A DNA stretch of 12,986 bases, taken from positions 1 through 12,986 of the forward strand of contig CALIIP010000050.1 in assembly GCA_938018045.1 (NCBI GenBank), read 5' to 3'. Position 1 is the first letter of the stretch. Each line of letters starts with the position of its first letter. The notes under the pieces are model-generated. The model did no database searches, was not told where the DNA came from, and saw nothing but the letters and a program-made list of their open reading frames with translations. This stretch comes from an uncultured Flavobacteriaceae bacterium. Its GTDB lineage: Bacteria; Bacteroidota; Bacteroidia; Flavobacteriales; Flavobacteriaceae. A program made the translations under genes and the position numbers. Of the stretch, positions 6,032 through 12,986 are shown one piece after another.

Positions 6032-6739
6032 ATGAATAGAGATAGAAAAATTAAGGAAAAATTAAAACAAAAAACTTGGAATGAAGTAAAAACCAATGAT
6101 TCTTGGGCGATATTTAAAATAATGGCTGAGTTTGTTGAAGGATATGAAAAACTAAGTAAAATTGGGCCTTGCGTGAGTGTTTTTGGATCGGCAAGAACAA
6201 ATCCAGAACATAAATATTATAAACTTGCAGAAGAAATTGCATTTGACCTAACACAAAACGGTTACGGAGTTGTAACTGGCGGAGGACCTGGAATTATGGA
6301 AGCCGGAAATAAAGGAGCACATCGCGGAAAAGGAATTTCTGTAGGGCTAAATATTGAATTACCTTTCGAGCAACACGACAATCCATATATAGACAAAGGG
6401 AAAAGTTTAGATTTCGATTACTTTTTTGTTCGTAAAGTAATGTTTGTAAAATACTCTCAAGGATTTGTGGCAATGCCAGGAGGTTTTGGAACACTTGACG
6501 AATTATTTGAAGCAATGACACTAATACAAACAAAAAAAATAGGTGCTTTTCCAATTATATTGGTTGGCAAAGATTTTTGGAGTGGGTTAATTGATTGGGT
6601 AAAAGATACATTACTAGAGAAGTTTGGAAACATCAGTAAAGAAGATTTAGATTTATTCTCAATTGTTGATACTTCTGACGAAGTAATTGATGTGATTAAT
6701 AATTTCTATAAAAAATATGAGTTAAGTCCTAATTTCTAA
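6032..6739 (+). CDS. LOG-family protein (TIGR00730-type Rossmann fold, nucleotide phosphoribohydrolase-like)
   Basis: A 235-residue cytoplasmic protein of the LOG/lysine-decarboxylase-like family. Visible motifs are V-F-G-S-A-R-T (50-56), G-G-G-P-G-I-M-E-A-G-N-K-G-A (83-96), R134-K135 and the family-defining P-G-G-F-G-T-L-D-E (149-157). Characterised members release the free base from nucleoside 5'-monophosphates, including cytokinin activation in plants; related bacterial proteins act on ordinary nucleotides. The true substrate here is unknown, and the old 'lysine decarboxylase' label should not be used. The gene lies 56 bp after uvrA without its own TAnnTTTG element and only 2 bp before the next gene. 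It is therefore the first of three tightly packed genes that probably share the uvrA transcript. Its cytoplasmic enzyme type contrasts with the two exported products that follow. Confidence 0.9.
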   Translation: MNRDRKIKEKLKQKTWNEVKTNDSWAIFKIMAEFVEGYEKLSKIGPCVSVFGSARTNPEHKYYKLAEEIAFDLTQNGYGVVTGGGPGIMEAGNKGAHRGKGISVGLNIELPFEQHDNPYIDKGKSLDFDYFFVRKVMFVKYSQGFVAMPGGFGTLDELFEAMTLIQTKKIGAFPIILVGKDFWSGLIDWVKDTLLEKFGNISKEDLDLFSIVDTSDEVIDVINNFYKKYELSPNF

Positions 6740-6741
6740 CA

Positions 6742-8007
6742 ATGAAAAAGACTGCCTCCATTTTAATTCTATTGCTTTTAATTTCTTCTGAGATTTATTC
6801 ACAGACAAGCATCAAAACGATGTTTTATAATTTATTGTATTATCCTTCAGGAGATCCACAAAATAGAGAAGAGACTTTAAAAGATATTTTAGATATTTAC
6901 CAACCTGATATTTTTACAGTTTGCGAACTAGAAACTGAAGAAGGAGCAGATGAAATTTTGACACAATCAATACAAACATCTCGCCCAAATTTTGCGAGAG
7001 CTACATTTGTAAGCAATCAATCTGATACATCTGCGGACAATCAATTAAATCAGATGGTTTATTATAATACAGATATGTTTACTCTTGAAAGTCAGCAAAC
7101 ACATATAACATATATACGTGATATCATGCAATATACATTGTTGCTCAAAAGCGAAGATCAAGCAACAAATCCGATAAGAATTGAATATTTTGTTGTGCAT
7201 TTCAAATCTAGTGATGGTACTGCAAACAAAGCAATTAGGCTAGATATGGCAAACGTTTTTACTGGAGTTTTAGAGAATTTAGATCCAAATGCATTTGTAG
7301 TTTTCTCAGGTGATTTTAATTTATATACGTCTTCAGAACCTGCATATCAAGAGATTTTAGATCCAACCAATGCCATTGTAATGATTGATCCAATTAATGA
7401 TAATAGTTCATTACAGAGTTGGTCAAACGATACACCAACTTATACTGCAATGCATACGCAAGCAACGAGAGTAAACCAACAAAATGGCAATGGTGCATTT
7501 AGTGGTTTAGACGATCGTTTTGACTTTTCTTTTATTTCTGAAAACTTAACAACAAGTTCAGACTTATTTTATGTTGATGGGACTTACGATGCTTTCGGAA
7601 ACAATAAAAATTGTTATAATTTAGATATAAATAATTCAAGTTGTACAGGAGCATATTCACAATCTTTAAGAGATGACTTATTTATAATGAGCGACCATCT
7701 GCCTGTAGTTATGGAATTACAGACTCCACAAAACTTACTATCTGTTGATGAGTTTTCATCAGAAAATAATTTACGAATACTTGGAAGCAACCTTATCGAC
7801 CAAAATGTATCTTTATATATAAGTCCTGCTTTATTTAATTCTGATTTACAAATTTACAATCAATTAGGACAATTAATAAAAACGGTTAAAACATCAACTA
7901 CTAACCAAGTTTTGATAGATGTGAGTAATTTTTCATCAAGTGTTTACGTTATATCATCATCAAAAAATAAGTTTATTAACCCTATTAAATTCGTAAAAAT
8001 CAATTGA
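6742..8007 (+). CDS. Secreted endonuclease/exonuclease/phosphatase-family protein with T9SS sorting domain
   Basis: A 421-residue exported protein. Residues 1-20 are a Sec signal peptide (K-K, hydrophobic I-L-I-L-L-L-L-I, cleavage after Y-S). Residues 22-327 have the DNase I-like fold with its catalytic set: N30, E62/E64, H153 (V-V-H-F-K-S), D191 and N193 (S-G-D-F-N), D261 (R-F-D-F) and the final S317-D318-H319-L-P. The enzyme should hydrolyse phosphodiesters or phosphomonoesters with a divalent metal; DNA, RNA and other substrates are all possible. Residues from about 343 form a type A C-terminal sorting domain of the type IX secretion system (Y-N-Q-L-G-Q-L-I-K-T, then V-Y-V-I and a basic end), so the protein is secreted or surface-attached. 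C291 and C301 may form a disulfide. The start lies 2 bp after the LOG stop, and the end overlaps the next start by 4 bases. Confidence 0.92.
   Translation: MKKTASILILLLLISSEIYSQTSIKTMFYNLLYYPSGDPQNREETLKDILDIYQPDIFTVCELETEEGADEILTQSIQTSRPNFARATFVSNQSDTSADNQLNQMVYYNTDMFTLESQQTHITYIRDIMQYTLLLKSEDQATNPIRIEYFVVHFKSSDGTANKAIRLDMANVFTGVLENLDPNAFVVFSGDFNLYTSSEPAYQEILDPTNAIVMIDPINDNSSLQSWSNDTPTYTAMHTQATRVNQQNGNGAFSGLDDRFDFSFISENLTTSSDLFYVDGTYDAFGNNKNCYNLDINNSSCTGAYSQSLRDDLFIMSDHLPVVMELQTPQNLLSVDEFSSENNLRILGSNLIDQNVSLYISPALFNSDLQIYNQLGQLIKTVKTSTTNQVLIDVSNFSSSVYVISSSKNKFINPIKFVKIN
8004..8007 (+). promoter_or_regulatory. TTGA stop/start overlap (translational coupling)
   Basis: The TGA stop of the nuclease-like gene (8005-8007) overlaps the TTG start (8004-8006) of the barrel protein. 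No separate ribosome site is visible, so translation of the second gene probably depends on termination of the first. Confidence 0.7.
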
Positions 8008-10829
8008 AAAAATTTCTGATTTTAACTTTTCTTTTTACTCTTTTATTTATTGATATTTCATCTGCACAAACCAATGAAATAACAATCAATGCAACTTTAG
8101 ATGTCGAAAATCATGAAATAAAAATTCAACAAGAAATTGTTTACCACAACAATACCAATTCAGTTATAGATACTATATACTTGCATAATTGGGCAGATGG
8201 TTATAAAAACAAAAAGACTCCTTTATCAAAACGATTGATTAACAACTACAATAAAGATTTATATTTTTCTAAAGAAAAAAATCGAGGTTTTTCTGACATA
8301 AAAAATATTTCTGTAAACTATTCATCAATTGCTTGGTCAACAAAAGATAAGGCAATAGATGTTATTGAAATACCACTAAAAAACAGTTTAGAAACAAGAG
8401 GTTCAGTCATAATTAGTGCAACTTATACTGTTAAAATTCCATCAGATAGATTTACTAAATATGGTAGAAGTGACAATGCCTATGATTTGAGATATTGGTA
8501 TCTTGTTCCAGCAGTTTATGATAAAGGATGGAAATTGATGAGTAATCTAGATATGGATGATTTATTGATGGATTTAAGCAATTACGATATCACATTTAAA
8601 ATCCCAAATGACTATACATTAAATTCTGGGCAACCTACAACTATAGATAATATTGGTAATGAAAAAGCATATCATATAACTGCAAATAAAATTGTTGATG
8701 TTGAATTAAATATCAACAACAAAAATGATTTTGAAATTTTTGAAACAGATAAAATTACTGTAAAAACAAATTTAAATTCTAAGAAGTTAGATGCTAGAAT
8801 AAAAACCAATATCCTAAATAGAGAAATTGCTTTTATCGAAAAATATTTAGGAGAATATCCTCATAAAGAATTATTGATTAACAAAATTACTTATTCTAAA
8901 AATCCTGTATACGGTCTCAACCAATTACCTTCATTTTTACGACCATTTTCAGATGTTTTTGAATGGGATATTAAAATGTTCAAAGCATTGACCGAAAAAT
9001 ACCTCAATAATGCTATTATTGTAAATAAACGTGAAGATTCATGGCTATTAGATGGTTTACAATCTTATTTAATGATGGCATATGTTGAAGAATTTTATCC
9101 TGAAATGAAAGCTACTGGTAATATTTCTAGAATTTGGGGATTAAAAAAATTCAACTTAACACAATTAAAATTTAACGACAAATATCCGCTAGTTTATCAA
9201 TTTGCGGCGCGTAAAAATGTTGATCAACCAATGACAATGAGTGCAGATTCACTGTCTAATTTCAACAGAAAAATTGTAAATAAATATAAAGCAGGACTCG
9301 GACTCAGATATTTAAATGAATTTTTAAATGATGATGTCTTACCATCAGCAGTTAAAGAATTTTATAAAAAAAATACCTTAAAATTTACTCACAGCGATAC
9401 ATTTAAAGAACTGGTTATTAGCAAAACAGACAAAGATTTAACTTGGTTTTTTGGCGATTACCTGGAGTCAAAAAAGAAAATAGATTATACTATTAGCAAT
9501 GTTGATATACTAAAAGATTCTGTAGCCGTAACTATAAAAAACAAGCGAGATATCTCTGCTCCTATTGCTTTATATGGTATAAAAGACAAAGAAATTCTTT
9601 TTAAAAAATGGATTCCTGGAATTGATTCTACAAAAACAATTGTCATCCCAAAAAACGGTTTTGACAAGTTATCCCTTAACTACGAGTATTTATATCCTGA
9701 ATTTAATCTAAGAGATAACTGGAAAAATTTAGAAAAAAAACTATTTAATAGACCTCTACAACTTAAGTTTTTAAAAGATATTGAAGACCCTTATTACAAT
9801 CAACTGTACTATACTCCTATTTATAAGTATAATCTCTATGACGGCTTACAACTTGGTGTTTCACTTAGTAATAAAACAATTCTTAGAAAGAACTTTACCT
9901 ATAAATTAAACCCGTACTACGCAACAAAATCAAAAGCTTTGGTTGGTTCATTTTCAGCACTATATAGACATACTCCAAGAAATGAAAAATCAAAAGTTGA
10001 CCAAGCCTTTTTCGGAATTAGTGGGAGTTCTTATCATTTTGCTCCAGAGTTAACCTATCGTTCTATTTCTCCATATGTATCTGTAAATTTCAAACGGAAA
10101 AGTTTACGTGATGTTGGCGGAAGTGCAGTTTATGCAAATTATGTAAATGTAAAACGAGATTTTGATCCAAATGCCATAAATCAAAATCCTGAATCAAATA
10201 AATACAGTGTTTTTAATGTAGGATATTCTTACTCAAAACCAAATATTATTGAAGATTTAAGACACAACATAAATCTTGAAGTAGCAGACAAATTTAGTAA
10301 AGTATCTGTAGATTTTCGTTATCGAAAACTAACAGATAAGAATCGCCAATTTGATTTTCGCTTTTATGCAGGAGCATTTATAAACAACAAAACTACATCC
10401 AACTTTTTTGATTTTGGGTTAACAAGACAGAATGATTATTTATTTAGATTAGACTATTTAGGACGCTCAGAAAGTAGCGGCTTTTTTAGTCAACAATACA
10501 TCATAAATGAAGGTGGTTTTAAATCATTTTTACCACAAAATTTTGCAAATCAATGGCTAGCAACTACAAATACAAGTGTCGGAATCTGGCGTTGGGCAGA
10601 AATCTACAATGATATTGGGTTCTTAAAAAACAAAGATAAACGTGTTTATTTTGCTTATGAAAGTGGAGTTAGATTGAATTTTATTCACGAAATACTAGAA
10701 GTATATTTTCCACTATATTCTAATAATGGTTGGGAAGTTGGACAATCAAATTACAGTTCGAAAATCAGATTTTCACTAGTCATTAACCCCTCTAAAATTA
10801 TCAATTTCGCTAGAAGAGGCTTCTATTAA
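8004..10829 (+). CDS. M1-aminopeptidase-like (gluzincin-fold) protein lacking zinc ligands, with C-terminal outer-membrane barrel
   Basis: A 941-residue exported protein. The start is TTG at 8004, overlapping the preceding TGA. It is chosen because a perfect signal peptide (M-K-K-F, hydrophobic core, S-S-A/Q near 20-22) begins exactly there, an in-frame stop lies just upstream, and the next Met is near residue 179. Residues 25-235 resemble the N-terminal beta domain of M1 peptidases (Y-W-Y-L-V-P-A-V-Y-D-K-G-W at 164-176). Residues 240-490 resemble the catalytic domain. However, the HExxH position reads T330-E-K-Y-L334 and the W-L-x-E-G motif reads W347-L-L-D350-G, so both zinc histidines are gone and peptidase activity is unlikely. 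From about 575 onward, Tyr/Phe-rich alternating strands form an outer-membrane barrel ending in F-Y. Related flavobacterial proteins are, to my knowledge, annotated as gluzincin-family metallopeptidases. Function is unknown; binding or secretion of surface proteins is a guess. Confidence 0.8.
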   Translation: MKKFLILTFLFTLLFIDISSAQTNEITINATLDVENHEIKIQQEIVYHNNTNSVIDTIYLHNWADGYKNKKTPLSKRLINNYNKDLYFSKEKNRGFSDIKNISVNYSSIAWSTKDKAIDVIEIPLKNSLETRGSVIISATYTVKIPSDRFTKYGRSDNAYDLRYWYLVPAVYDKGWKLMSNLDMDDLLMDLSNYDITFKIPNDYTLNSGQPTTIDNIGNEKAYHITANKIVDVELNINNKNDFEIFETDKITVKTNLNSKKLDARIKTNILNREIAFIEKYLGEYPHKELLINKITYSKNPVYGLNQLPSFLRPFSDVFEWDIKMFKALTEKYLNNAIIVNKREDSWLLDGLQSYLMMAYVEEFYPEMKATGNISRIWGLKKFNLTQLKFNDKYPLVYQFAARKNVDQPMTMSADSLSNFNRKIVNKYKAGLGLRYLNEFLNDDVLPSAVKEFYKKNTLKFTHSDTFKELVISKTDKDLTWFFGDYLESKKKIDYTISNVDILKDSVAVTIKNKRDISAPIALYGIKDKEILFKKWIPGIDSTKTIVIPKNGFDKLSLNYEYLYPEFNLRDNWKNLEKKLFNRPLQLKFLKDIEDPYYNQLYYTPIYKYNLYDGLQLGVSLSNKTILRKNFTYKLNPYYATKSKALVGSFSALYRHTPRNEKSKVDQAFFGISGSSYHFAPELTYRSISPYVSVNFKRKSLRDVGGSAVYANYVNVKRDFDPNAINQNPESNKYSVFNVGYSYSKPNIIEDLRHNINLEVADKFSKVSVDFRYRKLTDKNRQFDFRFYAGAFINNKTTSNFFDFGLTRQNDYLFRLDYLGRSESSGFFSQQYIINEGGFKSFLPQNFANQWLATTNTSVGIWRWAEIYNDIGFLKNKDKRVYFAYESGVRLNFIHEILEVYFPLYSNNGWEVGQSNYSSKIRFSLVINPSKIINFARRGFY

Positions 10830-10848
10830 TGAGAATATCATAATTTTT

Positions 10849-10870
10849 GTTAATTATTTTTATAATTCAC
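10849..10870. promoter_or_regulatory. Imperfect AT-rich palindrome upstream of the E1 promoter
   Basis: GTTAATTAT and ATAATTCAC flank a TTTT centre; eight of nine arm positions pair, with a mismatch at 10851/10868. It ends 10 bp before the -7 element at 10881, where a repressor or activator could act. In DNA this AT-rich it may be chance; a weak terminator for the upstream genes is an alternative reading. Confidence 0.25.
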
Positions 10871-10880
10871 TATTAAATAT

Positions 10881-10888
10881 TAAATTTG
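10881..10888 (+). promoter_or_regulatory. -7 element of the E1 dehydrogenase gene
   Basis: TAAATTTG is a perfect TAnnTTTG match, ending 22 bp before the ATG at 10911. A TTTG at 10846-10849 is too far upstream (31-bp spacer) to be a standard -33 partner. Confidence 0.6.
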
Positions 10889-10910
10889 TAGAGTTACCAA
10901 AACATCCTCT

Positions 10911-12986
10911 ATGATCTCAGAAAAAACTTCAAAAAACGCCAACCAACTTTCATTCGAAGAGTTTAAAACTGAAATTTTAAGCGATTACAGACTTGCTGTT
11001 GTAAGTAGAGAATGTAGTATGTTGGGACGAAGAGAAGTATTATCTGGAAAAGGGAAGTTTGGTATTTTTGGTGACGGTAAGGAAGTACCTCAACTTGCAA
11101 TGGCAAAATCATTTAAAAAAGGAGATTTTCGCTCAGGATATTACCGCGATCAAACCTTTATGATGGCTATTGGAGAATTAACACCTCAACAGTTTTTTGC
11201 GGGTATTTATGCACATCCAGATATAAAAGCAGAGCCTTATTCTGCTGGTCGTCAAATGGGAGGTCATTTCTCAACACACAGCATTAATGAAGATGGAACT
11301 TGGAAAAACTTAACAAAACAATACAATAGTTCAGCTGATATTTCTTCTACGGCTTCGCAAATGCCACGACTTTTAGGGTTGGCACAAGCATCAAAAGTAT
11401 ATAAGAGTTTAGATTCGTTGGACAAGCATAGCGAAAAATTTTCTAATAAAGGGAATGAGATTGGATGGGGAACTATAGGAAATGCAAGTACAAGTGAAGG
11501 ATTGTTTTACGAAACTATTAATGCAGCAGGAGTTTTACAAGTACCAATGCTAGTCAGTGTTTGGGATGATGCTTACGGTATTTCTGTTCCAGCAAAACAT
11601 CATACAACAAAAGAAAGTATTTCTGAGGCTTTAAAAGGTTTTCAGCGTGATAAAAAAAGTGATGGTTATGAAATCGTAACTGTAAATGGTTGGGATTATG
11701 TGCAGTTAATCGATACATATGCAAAAATTTCTGAATTAGTTCGTACTGAGCATGTTCCTGCAATTGTGCACGTAAAAGAATTGACACAACCGCAAGGACA
11801 CTCAACTTCTGGTTCTCACGAACGCTACAAAACAAAAGAGCGTCTTGAATGGGAAATAGCATTTGATTGTAATACAAAAATGCGCGAATGGATTTTAAAT
11901 TTCGAGTTAGATAGTAATGATGAAACACTTCGTTTTGTTGATAATGAAGATGAATTAATCAAAATTGAAAAATCAGCAAAAAAAGAAGTAAGTCAAGCAA
12001 AAAGAGATGCTTGGAAAGCATTTACTGATCCAATTAAAAAAGACTTAGATATTTTTGTTTCTTTAATTGAAAAAGTTGGTGAAATTAGTTCAAATAAAGT
12101 TTTTATTACAAAAATTATAAACGAACTTAAAGCAATTACAGATCCTTCAAGGAAAGAATTTTTTACACTAGTTAGAAAAGCATTGCCATTTATTATTCAT
12201 GATAATTCTGAAGCAAAAGACAATTTACTTGCTTGGCTAGAAGAAACACGAAAAGATAATAATGTAAAATATAGTTCAGAATTATATGATGATTCTGAAA
12301 GAGCTGCAATATATATTAAAGAAGTTTTACCAACTTTCAATCAAGAAACTACACAAGTAGATGGTAGAGTTGTATTGAAAGAGAATTTTGATTACATTTT
12401 TACAAACCATCCTGAAACATTAATTTTCGGTGAAGATGTTGGTCGTATTGGAGATGTAAATCAAGGACTAGAAGGACTTCAAGAAAAGTTTGGTGAAATA
12501 AGGATTGCTGATACTGGAATACGTGAAGCTACTATTATGGGTCAAGCAATCGGAATGTCAATGAGAGGATTGCGTCCTATTGCAGAAATTCAATATCTAG
12601 ATTATTTAATTTATGCACTGCAAATCATGAGTGATGATATTGCAACGGTTCGTTACAGAACTATGGGAACACAAATTGCTCCTGTAATTGTGCGAACTCG
12701 TGGACATAGACTAGAAGGAATATGGCATTCAGGTTCTCCTATGGGATTATTACTTGGCGGATTGAGAGGTATGTATATTTTGGTACCTAGAAACATGACC
12801 AAAGCAGCAGGGTTTTACAATACGTTATTACAAGCCAATGAACCAGCACTTGTTATTGAATGTTTAAATGGTTATAGATTAAAAGAAGAATTACCAACTA
12901 ATTTAGGTGAATTTAGAACACCAATTGGCGTTGTAGAAACTCTTAAAGAAGGTACAGATATGACCATTGTTTCTTATGGATCTACC
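10911..12986 (+). CDS. Fused E1 alpha/beta subunit of a 2-oxo acid dehydrogenase complex (3' end outside window)
   Basis: The frame is open for 692 codons to the window end with no stop. E1 uses thiamine diphosphate to decarboxylate a 2-oxo acid and acylate the lipoyl group of E2. Residues 25-310 are the alpha part: Y-Y-R-D-Q (77-81), the TPP motif region G190-N-A-S-T-S-E-G-L-F-Y-E-T-I-N-A-A-G, W-D-D-A-Y-G-I-S (218-225), and a loop G-H-S-T-S at 296-300 followed by R-Y-K-T-K-E, like branched-chain E1 alpha. Residues 310-480 are a charged, mostly helical linker. The beta part starts near 486: G507-E-D-V-G, D534-T-G-I-R-E539-A, G-M-S-M-R-G-L-R-P-I-A-E-I-Q-Y (548-562) and H606-S-G-S-P. The branched-chain substrate is favoured by these features but not proven. 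Metal-ligand positions are unusual: Asn191 for Asp/Glu and Asp220 for Asn. A perfect -7 element lies just upstream. Confidence 0.9.
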   Translation, partial: MISEKTSKNANQLSFEEFKTEILSDYRLAVVSRECSMLGRREVLSGKGKFGIFGDGKEVPQLAMAKSFKKGDFRSGYYRDQTFMMAIGELTPQQFFAGIYAHPDIKAEPYSAGRQMGGHFSTHSINEDGTWKNLTKQYNSSADISSTASQMPRLLGLAQASKVYKSLDSLDKHSEKFSNKGNEIGWGTIGNASTSEGLFYETINAAGVLQVPMLVSVWDDAYGISVPAKHHTTKESISEALKGFQRDKKSDGYEIVTVNGWDYVQLIDTYAKISELVRTEHVPAIVHVKELTQPQGHSTSGSHERYKTKERLEWEIAFDCNTKMREWILNFELDSNDETLRFVDNEDELIKIEKSAKKEVSQAKRDAWKAFTDPIKKDLDIFVSLIEKVGEISSNKVFITKIINELKAITDPSRKEFFTLVRKALPFIIHDNSEAKDNLLAWLEETRKDNNVKYSSELYDDSERAAIYIKEVLPTFNQETTQVDGRVVLKENFDYIFTNHPETLIFGEDVGRIGDVNQGLEGLQEKFGEIRIADTGIREATIMGQAIGMSMRGLRPIAEIQYLDYLIYALQIMSDDIATVRYRTMGTQIAPVIVRTRGHRLEGIWHSGSPMGLLLGGLRGMYILVPRNMTKAAGFYNTLLQANEPALVIECLNGYRLKEELPTNLGEFRTPIGVVETLKEGTDMTIVSYGST

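Noticed and set aside
10811..10825. TAGAAG-AGG-CTTCTA hairpin at the end of the M1-like barrel gene
   Set aside because: It lies inside the coding region, has a 6-bp stem and no T-run after it; not supported as a terminator.
3150..10829. Possibility that the region from uvrA to the barrel gene is a defence island
   Set aside because: No restriction, toxin, CBASS, retron or phage-type gene is present; uvrA and LOG proteins are housekeeping families, and the remaining two genes look like surface proteins.
11554..11928. 124-codon open frame on the minus strand inside the E1 gene
   Set aside because: Lies antisense within a strongly conserved E1 reading frame, and its low-complexity His/Leu/Tyr content is typical of a shadow frame.

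Overview
The window looks like chromosomal DNA of a low-GC member of Bacteroidota, most likely family Flavobacteriaceae. The evidence is TAnnTTTG-type -7 promoter elements, A-rich leaders instead of Shine-Dalgarno sites, a type IX secretion (T9SS) sorting tail on one exported protein, Bacteroidota-type outer-membrane barrels, and a fused alpha/beta E1 dehydrogenase. No tRNA, rRNA, CRISPR array, insertion sequence or phage gene was seen, and no gap between genes exceeds 300 bases.

Left part (1-2482): the 5' end of a small PspC-like gene and a TetR-type regulator gene lie on the minus strand. Divergent from them is a two-gene unit encoding a DUF2490 outer-membrane protein and an exported lipoprotein beta-carbonic anhydrase, closed by a strong intrinsic terminator. 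The 170-bp divergent spacer holds a perfect 19-bp palindrome between two opposed -7 elements, a textbook layout for a self-regulating TetR repressor. A degenerate copy of the site lies 21 bp away on the -7 element of the DUF2490 promoter.

Middle (2483-3054): a separately transcribed DUF3237 gene. Its promoter shares a 26-bp module (22 identical) with the DUF2490 promoter, including the operator core. I infer a small local regulon of tetR, DUF2490, carbonic anhydrase and DUF3237. This is the best candidate here for an undescribed functional unit.

Centre and right (3126-10829): uvrA (nucleotide excision repair) has its own promoter. It is followed by three closely packed genes: a LOG-family nucleotide phosphoribohydrolase-like protein, a T9SS-exported endonuclease/exonuclease/phosphatase-fold protein, and a large protein combining an M1-aminopeptidase-like domain without zinc ligands with a C-terminal outer-membrane barrel. 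The last gene starts at a TTG that overlaps the preceding stop codon.

Right edge (10911-12986): the first 692 codons of a fused E1 alpha/beta 2-oxo acid dehydrogenase, cut by the window end. Its two Mg-TPP side-chain ligand positions show a reciprocal Asp/Asn exchange relative to the usual E1 pattern.
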